From Thermodesulfovibrionia bacterium (GTDB lineage Bacteria > Nitrospirota > Thermodesulfovibrionia > UBA6902): a stretch of 18,310 bases of DNA. Numbering within the stretch: the first letter of the stretch is position 1; every line of letters starts with the position of its first letter. This document shows, in pieces, positions 12,867-18,310 of the stretch. The translations under genes and the position numbers were made by a program. The stretch lies in assembly GCA_947258735.1 (NCBI GenBank), contig CAMYJJ010000029.1, positions 1-18,310 on the forward strand. Direction: 5' to 3'. The notes beneath the pieces were generated by a model. It was given only the letters and a program-made list of their open reading frames with translations. It made no database searches and was not told where the DNA came from.

Positions 12867-14651
12867 TCAGCTATTTCTCTTACGGGTTTTTAAGCCAAAT
12901 TGCATCTCGTAAAGTTCTCGATATATCCCATCAATGGCCATGAGTTCTTGATGTTTTCCTGCCTGTATGATTTTTCCCCTGTCCATAACCAGTATACGGT
13001 CAGCTTTTCTGATTGTTGAAAGTCTGTGGGCAATAATGATAGTTGTCCTTCCGGGAATAATATTTTCAATTGCCTTCTGAATTTTTATTTCAGAGTCACT
13101 GTCCAGAGATGATGTGGCCTCATCAAATATCAGGATGGCAGGGTTCTTGAGTATGGCCCTAGCAATAGTGATCCTCTGCTTCTGTCCCCCTGAAAGCATT
13201 ATCCCCCTTTCCCCTATATTCGTTTCATAACCCTCGGACAACTCTTCAATAAATTCATGCGCAAAAGCTGCCTTGGCAGCCTCTATTATTTCTTCATCAG
13301 AAGCATCCGGTCTACCAAGAAGAAGATTTGTCCTGATCGTTTCATTAAATAAAATAACATCCTGGGTTACGAGCCCTATGTGCTTTCTCAGCGAGTTAAG
13401 GGATAGTTCCTTAATATTGACACCATCCATCAATATGTCTCCGGAAGAGGGATACCAGAAACCTGCAATAAGATCAACAAGTGTACTCTTGCCTGCTCCG
13501 CTGTGTCCCACGAGCGCGATGAGTTCTCCCTGCCTGATTTTCATATGTATATCATGAAGAGCTTCATCACCGGTTTTCGGATATTGAAAAGATACTCCCT
13601 TGAATTCAATATTCCCCTTAATATCTTTTTCCACACTGCCTGATCTTTCAGGTTCTTCAAAAGCAATCTCTCTCACACGGTCCAGTATGGTGCGTGCCTG
13701 CTGAAAATTATTATGCACCGAGCTCAATCGTTTCAATGGGGTATAGATCATGAGTAACGCTGTAATGAAAGAGAAAAAAGCGCCGGGTGAAATTTCTTCT
13801 GATATCACCAGATGACCGCCGTAATAGACAATGATGGCGACTCCCACGCCGCCCAGTATCTCCACCATCAGGGTTGAAACCCCTCTTATTCGTATCTCCC
13901 TCATTACATTCCTGTAATGGTCAGCCAATGCCGTCCTGTACCTCTCACCCATCCCCTGTTCCATGGTAAAGGCCTTGATGATCTTTATACCCTGGAGACT
14001 TTCATGGAGCAGGCTTGTTACGCGCGAGATAAGTTTTCTGGTGTCAGCGCTGGTTTTTTTCATTTTTACTCCGAGGCGTCCGATGCTGTATGCAATAAGC
14101 GGCATCACAATAAAAGAAAGTAAAGCGAGGTCCCATTTCCTCATAAACGCCACGATACTTAATACAATGACGGTCCCTCCGGCAACAAAAAAATCCTTTA
14201 CTGTAGATGCAAATATGTTCTGCAGTATTTCTACATCATTAAGCACCTTGGACACCACCGAACCACTTGATGTCCTGCTGTAATAAGATTGCGGCATCAT
14301 GAGCAGTTTGTAAAAAATTGCCTGCCTCATTAATTTCACAACCTTTGCGCCTATTGAATTCATCAGATAGTTGGCTGAATATGTAGATATCCCTCTCAAA
14401 AGAAACAGACCGATAATACCAAACGGCAAAAGGAACAGATATGATTGTGATTTTATAAAAAAGATTGAATCCAATGCAGGTTTTACCGACCATGCAATCG
14501 CACCATTAATACCCGCAAGAAGCAGACTGAACAGGATGGCAGCAACAAGTCTTACCATGAACGGTTTCGTGAACTGCCAGAACACGTTCATGTCACCCTG
14601 CCAGCTGTCGGTTCTGCTATTCCTTAATATTTCTTCTATATTCAAATCCAT
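12867..14651 (-). CDS. msbA: Lipid A export ABC transporter, permease/ATPase (MsbA type)
   Basis: A 594-residue half-transporter: an N-terminal membrane domain with about six helices (roughly 32-305) fused to a C-terminal ATPase. The ATPase motifs are intact: Walker A GHSGAGKST (382-390), Q-loop Q430, signature LSGGQ (486-490), Walker B ILIFDEATS (506-514) and H-loop H542. It works as a homodimer that flips lipid A-core across the inner membrane. It is the last gene of the minus-strand envelope operon, 58 bases after a GT9 glycosyltransferase, which favours lipid A-core over peptide or drug export. The first 20 residues precede the first homologous segment; the start at 14651 has no clear ribosome site, and M21, behind AGGGTG, is an alternative. 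Related O-antigen or multidrug half-transporters are the main alternatives. Confidence 0.88.
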   Translation of the reverse strand: MDLNIEEILRNSRTDSWQGDMNVFWQFTKPFMVRLVAAILFSLLLAGINGAIAWSVKPALDSIFFIKSQSYLFLLPFGIIGLFLLRGISTYSANYLMNSIGAKVVKLMRQAIFYKLLMMPQSYYSRTSSGSVVSKVLNDVEILQNIFASTVKDFFVAGGTVIVLSIVAFMRKWDLALLSFIVMPLIAYSIGRLGVKMKKTSADTRKLISRVTSLLHESLQGIKIIKAFTMEQGMGERYRTALADHYRNVMREIRIRGVSTLMVEILGGVGVAIIVYYGGHLVISEEISPGAFFSFITALLMIYTPLKRLSSVHNNFQQARTILDRVREIAFEEPERSGSVEKDIKGNIEFKGVSFQYPKTGDEALHDIHMKIRQGELIALVGHSGAGKSTLVDLIAGFWYPSSGDILMDGVNIKELSLNSLRKHIGLVTQDVILFNETIRTNLLLGRPDASDEEIIEAAKAAFAHEFIEELSEGYETNIGERGIMLSGGQKQRITIARAILKNPAILIFDEATSSLDSDSEIKIQKAIENIIPGRTTIIIAHRLSTIRKADRILVMDRGKIIQAGKHQELMAIDGIYRELYEMQFGLKTRKRNS

Positions 14652-14709
14652 AGTTTATATGATACACGCATTAAGATTATCAATGATATGTCATCAGAAG
14701 GTAGGGTCA

Positions 14710-15702
14710 TCAGTCCGCTGTATTCTTGTCCAGAAATGTTACTAATGTACCTTTAGTATCTTTAACAGCGTCTTCCCTTTGGTCGTCACCGTCGGGGATG
14801 GTAATATTTATCTGCTTTTCATATTCGTTTAATGTGGCCCATCTTTTGGGACTTGCAACTCGCTCATCACCAAAAAAAGACATGGTAGGTATATTAACAG
14901 CACCTGCCAAATGCATGGTCCCGGTTGATGTGCTCACGAATAGTGCAAAATTGGATATCAACTGACAGAAACGGGATACCCCCTGATCTGACATAAAAAA
15001 AACAGCATCATAATCAACTTTTCTCCTGACCTCTTCCATTAAATCAGCTTCATCAGGCCCAAAGGTATATACCACTTTGCATTTCTTATATCGGGATACG
15101 GTTTCAGCTATATCTACATATTCATCAACAGTCATGTTCCCGATGGATGAGCCGCCGAATCCGGGATGGAAAGCGATATATACATAATCTCCCTGTATAT
15201 TATGCTGCACCTTAAATTCCTCCAAAGCATCTTCCCGTTCTCTCTTATTAACAGGGATTACCGGTCGGGAGAAGCTGAGATTTATCTTATTATCAATCTC
15301 TTTCAGCAGGTCAAGGTTATATTCATACTCTCTTTTGTGACATTTTGACCGTCTTTGCAAAAGTGTTGCATTATGGAATATCTGTGCCAGTTTTGTTGCC
15401 GGAGCAATTCGTTTTTGTATTCCACTGAGAAACAGGATCATACCAATCCTGAATGTGGAATATAGCGTCAGAGAAATATCCGGTTTTACTGTTCGTATCT
15501 CACGTATCAATTTATAAGAGCTGTGTTTATCATCAATAATAATTTCATCGATAGATTCAATATGGCGTGCAAACTCTGCATTGCCGGGCGCAATCAGTGC
15601 AGTAACATGAATGTCCCTGTCATACTGTTTAACGGCCTGAAATACCGGCAGGGAAAGCACAAAATCTCCCAACCTGTCATTTCGTATAATGAGTATTTTC
15701 AT
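14710..15702 (-). CDS. GT9 heptosyltransferase-family glycosyltransferase
   Basis: A 330-residue GT9 protein. The N-terminal IRNDRLGDFVLSLPV (6-20) has the conserved aspartate D13 (in LGD), and the C-terminal domain has the sugar-nucleotide motif STSTGTMHLAGAV (257-269) and SFFGDERVASPKRW (275-288). HPGFGGSS (179-186) is the glycine-rich phosphate-binding loop. The family's usual SxDSGxxH motif is here STGTMH, with T for D, as in WaaF/RfaQ-like relatives. It would add a heptose or related sugar to the LPS core. It lies between the WaaE-like gene (68 bases upstream) and msbA (58 bases downstream) in the same operon. Donor and linkage are unknown; compared with the GT9 enzyme at 6.5-7.5 kb it is clearly divergent, so the two are not duplicates with one role. 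Confidence 0.86.
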   Translation of the reverse strand: MKILIIRNDRLGDFVLSLPVFQAVKQYDRDIHVTALIAPGNAEFARHIESIDEIIIDDKHSSYKLIREIRTVKPDISLTLYSTFRIGMILFLSGIQKRIAPATKLAQIFHNATLLQRRSKCHKREYEYNLDLLKEIDNKINLSFSRPVIPVNKREREDALEEFKVQHNIQGDYVYIAFHPGFGGSSIGNMTVDEYVDIAETVSRYKKCKVVYTFGPDEADLMEEVRRKVDYDAVFFMSDQGVSRFCQLISNFALFVSTSTGTMHLAGAVNIPTMSFFGDERVASPKRWATLNEYEKQINITIPDGDDQREDAVKDTKGTLVTFLDKNTAD

Positions 15703-15770
15703 TAACCATACCTGAAACGATCAATTGTCCTGCCCCGTATGCTGTTATCTGCTCACATTAAATACCATCA

Positions 15771-16502
15771 TTACCATGATTTCGCATGCTTAAAAAAAGC
15801 TCCATTCGCTGCCATGACCGCAATAACAAGACCTCTCCATCCGTCAAGAAACCCGCACCTTACTATATACGCTTTCATAAAGGCAGCTGCTCCCTTTATC
15901 AAAGCAATAAATGGCGATTGTTTTTTAAGGTCTCCCGATAGTGCATAGAGACTGGAGTAGTTATTCATCTTATTGATAATGTCTTTAATATCATCCGCCG
16001 TATAATGAACAATGCCGCCTTTCAGTTTATGAGCCTTAACATGGCTGTCACATACAACATGCTCATGTACATAGTTGCCGCTAAACCGTGCCGTCTTTCT
16101 GTTAAAAATCCTTATGAGCCAGTCAGGATTCCAACCACTATGCTTAATGACCCTGCTGCAGAAAATGTTCTGCCTGTTAATCATAAATGCCCTGGTCAGG
16201 TCTTTCAGGTCCAGGGCTTTTAATTCTTCTATCAGTTCTCCGGACGGCACCTCATCACTGTCAAGAGAAAAAACCCAGTCATTCCTCGCACGGTCCACAG
16301 CAATATTCTTTAGGGGACCAAATCCGATAAATGTTTCATGATATATTTTTGCATTTGAATAACCACCGGCAATCTCAACAGTATTATCCTGTGATCCGTT
16401 GTCAACAATAATTATCTCATCAAAATCAGATAATGAGTTCAGGACTTCATGAATATGCTTTGATGAATTTTTTGTAAGAATCGTTACAGAAATATTGATC
16501 AT
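15771..16502 (-). CDS. GT2 glycosyltransferase, WaaE/KdtX-like (LPS core)
   Basis: A 243-residue inverting GT-A enzyme. VDNGSQDNT (33-41) follows the first strand, the DxD metal motif is D81-S-D83 in LDSDEVPS, and WLIRIFNR (128-135) with HEHVV (146-150) match the late GT2 region. This short form resembles WaaE/KdtX, which adds beta-1,4-glucose to the first heptose of the LPS inner core. It starts 23 bases after the stop of the upstream GT2 gene. The C-terminal 60 residues are partly hydrophobic and amphipathic (195-230), fitting peripheral membrane attachment. The start at 16502 matches the family N-terminus although the ribosome site is poor. Confidence 0.87.
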   Translation of the reverse strand: MINISVTILTKNSSKHIHEVLNSLSDFDEIIIVDNGSQDNTVEIAGGYSNAKIYHETFIGFGPLKNIAVDRARNDWVFSLDSDEVPSGELIEELKALDLKDLTRAFMINRQNIFCSRVIKHSGWNPDWLIRIFNRKTARFSGNYVHEHVVCDSHVKAHKLKGGIVHYTADDIKDIINKMNNYSSLYALSGDLKKQSPFIALIKGAAAFMKAYIVRCGFLDGWRGLVIAVMAANGAFFKHAKSW

Positions 16503-16525
16503 GGTTTAATAATAGTAAATAATTT

Positions 16526-17392
16526 TCATGTAATCAGTTTATAATGTTTCTTGCTCAGATCGACTCCCAGCAGTTTTTCAATCATGAGACTGCATCTGTG
16601 TTTCAACTCCCTGAATGTTAATGTATGGTTGGGATCTGCCTGAAATATCCCTTTTGCTTCGGGCAGCCATTCTTTCATTAACGCCGGATGTGTTCCCTTA
16701 AATTCACGCAGCACAAAATTATCGATATCAGCATAATTGACCTCAGAAATGTCATCTCTCCCCCAGTATTTTCCAACATGCTGCAATTTTGCATTCATCT
16801 GCTTTTCACTCCTTACCCAACCATAATGATAAATTTTAGCTCCTGATAAAGCAGCTCTCGGATACCTGCTCTTTTTAGTAGATGTTAAAACCACCGGGAA
16901 CTGCCCGTCAGAAGGGAACATGATCCTGATACTATTTTTTAAGATCCGGCTTTCCCGTCTGTACCATGCTGGACTCCATGCGTATGTTCCCGGGTTTCCA
17001 TAAAAATGTATATAGTCAAAAATGAGAGCTTCTACCCTGTCATCATTAAGATATTGATGTAAGGCCTCTTCGATTACAGGCAGGTCGTTTTCATGGACCA
17101 CTTCGTCTGACTGCAGATAAAAGGCCCAGTCCCCGGTACAATTATTAAGCGCAAGATTAGTCTGCTGGGCATACACAAATCCGGCATCTTTCATGTTTTC
17201 ATTCCATTGTGTATGAAGCAGCCTTACTTTGTTGCTTCCTATTTCGTTAATCATTTTTTCAGTTTCATCATCGGAGGGGCCAAGAGCGATAACAAATTCA
17301 TCCACAATCGGCAATATCGATCTTATGGACTGAATAAATGGATACCCAAGGGAATGTGCGTTCCTTAAGAAAGTAAACCCGCTGATTTTCAT
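16526..17392 (-). CDS. GT2-family glycosyltransferase
   Basis: A 288-residue GT-A glycosyltransferase. The N-terminal ISGFTFLRNA (3-12) and DEFVIALGPSDDET (31-44) are the donor-binding start of the fold, and LQSDEVVHE (93-101) supplies the DxD-like metal motif (S95-D96-E97). WSPAWYRRESRIL follows in the region that usually holds the acceptor side. HYGWVRSEKQM (about 194-204) carries a histidine where GT-A enzymes place a late metal ligand. It would transfer a hexose in core oligosaccharide or O-antigen synthesis; specificity is unknown. It is the second visible gene of the envelope operon, with a 104-base gap after the ligase-type gene and 23 bases before the WaaE-like gene. Confidence 0.86.
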   Translation of the reverse strand: MKISGFTFLRNAHSLGYPFIQSIRSILPIVDEFVIALGPSDDETEKMINEIGSNKVRLLHTQWNENMKDAGFVYAQQTNLALNNCTGDWAFYLQSDEVVHENDLPVIEEALHQYLNDDRVEALIFDYIHFYGNPGTYAWSPAWYRRESRILKNSIRIMFPSDGQFPVVLTSTKKSRYPRAALSGAKIYHYGWVRSEKQMNAKLQHVGKYWGRDDISEVNYADIDNFVLREFKGTHPALMKEWLPEAKGIFQADPNHTLTFRELKHRCSLMIEKLLGVDLSKKHYKLIT

Positions 17393-17496
17393 ACTCTGAC
17401 AAAAACCCTGGATATAATAGATGATGTTAGATAACTCATGTGATATTGATTCGTCAAAATAAAGTTAAAGCCGGACTGGACAACTATTAAGACGTA

Positions 17497-18310
17497 TTAA
17501 TTATTTTTATTCAATGCCCCCTGAAGTCCAATAAAAACACTTGCCCATGCCATTTTCACTGAACCTAAAATCATCGTATTCACCAAACTTCCAATAAAAA
17601 ACAAAAGTGTAAATGAAAAAATTGAAAACCCTATTACAGTATCTTTATTTCGCCATCCTGAACTGAAAAGTACGATAAACAACCATGTTATGGTGATGAG
17701 ACCCGGCAAACCATATCCTGCAGCAATATAGATAAAAGTGTTATGTGGTGTTCCAAAATCATCGGTATGCTCATATGGTTTATTTTTTTCCCATTCTGAC
17801 TTAAAACCGGTTGACCCTGTTCCGGTCAAAGGATTTTCAAGAAACAGATCGATTGACATTTTCCACATTTCAAACCTCCAGCCCAGAGAAGAATCGGTAT
17901 CCCCTTTGGAAGATGCAATAATAGATTCTTTTGCTGTATTCATTCGTTTCTGAACAGTCGGCGACATAAATAATATAACAACTGCCAGGATGGATATGAT
18001 AATGGTTAACAAAAAACTCTTTTTACCGATCATATTATAAATGATTAGGGGAGAAGTCATTATGAAAGCGATATACCCCGTTCTTCCAATGACAACCATA
18101 GATAAATCCATGAAATAGATGATCATTATACCTAATATGAAAACTGAGTTTTTTCTGTTCACTGATTTTTTAAAATAAAAAGACAGGACAAGTATGCCAA
18201 AGACAAGCAGAAGAGACAGTATGATATGATGAAAGCTGCCTAATAATCCATAAGAGAATCCATGTGATTTTAATGGAGCAAGGCCCGAATGCTGCATAAG
18301 TGACAGTACG
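17497..18310 (-). CDS. O-antigen ligase/polymerase-family membrane protein (WaaL/Wzy type), 5' end outside window
   Basis: The C-terminal 271 residues are visible; the frame stays open through the right edge, so the ATG at 18297 is internal and not the start. Several hydrophobic segments are seen, with a large periplasmic loop between them. That loop has the Wzy_C-type signatures: GRTGYI, RFEMWKMSIDLFLENPLTG with GSTGF, and TPHNTFIYIAAGYGLPG, including the conserved histidine of the PHNTF motif. This family joins O-antigen from undecaprenyl diphosphate to lipid A-core, or polymerises repeat units, on the periplasmic face of the inner membrane. Its position at the head of a core-assembly and msbA operon favours a ligase. 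Ligase and polymerase cannot be separated by sequence alone. Confidence 0.85.
   Translation of the reverse strand, partial: VLSLMQHSGLAPLKSHGFSYGLLGSFHHIILSLLLVFGILVLSFYFKKSVNRKNSVFILGIMIIYFMDLSMVVIGRTGYIAFIMTSPLIIYNMIGKKSFLLTIIISILAVVILFMSPTVQKRMNTAKESIIASSKGDTDSSLGWRFEMWKMSIDLFLENPLTGTGSTGFKSEWEKNKPYEHTDDFGTPHNTFIYIAAGYGLPGLITITWLFIVLFSSGWRNKDTVIGFSIFSFTLLFFIGSLVNTMILGSVKMAWASVFIGLQGALNKNN

Overview
This window looks like chromosomal DNA from an LPS-bearing Gram-negative bacterium with anaerobic-type respiration. The evidence is an MsbA-type lipid A flippase, two GT9 heptosyltransferase-type enzymes, an O-antigen ligase-type protein, a tetraheme c-type cytochrome with a Tat-exported iron-sulfur protein, the DapL route to diaminopimelate, and a pyruvoyl-type arginine decarboxylase. 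This mix, with the TGTCATTCC-ended intergenic repeats, reminds me of Nitrospirota or Desulfobacterota. That placement is an inference and cannot be proved from the window.

Layout, left to right. (1) 1-991, minus strand: a two-gene redox unit, a membrane-anchored tetraheme cytochrome followed by a truncated Tat-exported [4Fe-4S] protein, behind a good sigma70-like promoter. (2) 1275-3830, plus strand: a 695-residue protein I cannot name, which carries a GT-A glycosyltransferase-like motif order, then a strong perfect hairpin, then a small GGQ release-factor-like protein with a basic tail. (3) 4088-5263: LL-diaminopimelate aminotransferase (TTG start). (4) 5264-7894: an exported ankyrin-repeat protein and a heptosyltransferase I-like enzyme, both on the minus strand, with two short inverted-repeat elements in the flanking intergenic DNA. 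(5) 7895-10659: folK, a lone hisH on the minus strand, then arginine decarboxylase and agmatinase, which together give arginine -> agmatine -> putrescine. (6) 10746-12747: a GT4 glycosyltransferase and a beta-propeller-like protein, somewhat AT-rich in the lines I counted. (7) 12867-18310, minus strand: a compact envelope operon read right to left, O-antigen ligase-type (5' end outside the window), GT2, WaaE-like GT2, GT9, MsbA.

Most genes are core metabolism or envelope assembly. I do not see a convincing new defence or mobile system. The items most worth a second look are the 695-residue GT-A-like protein, the hairpin and TGTCAT-ended repeats, the minimal putrescine pair next to a lone hisH, and the GT4/beta-propeller pair. 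No tRNA, rRNA, CRISPR array or transposase gene was seen.
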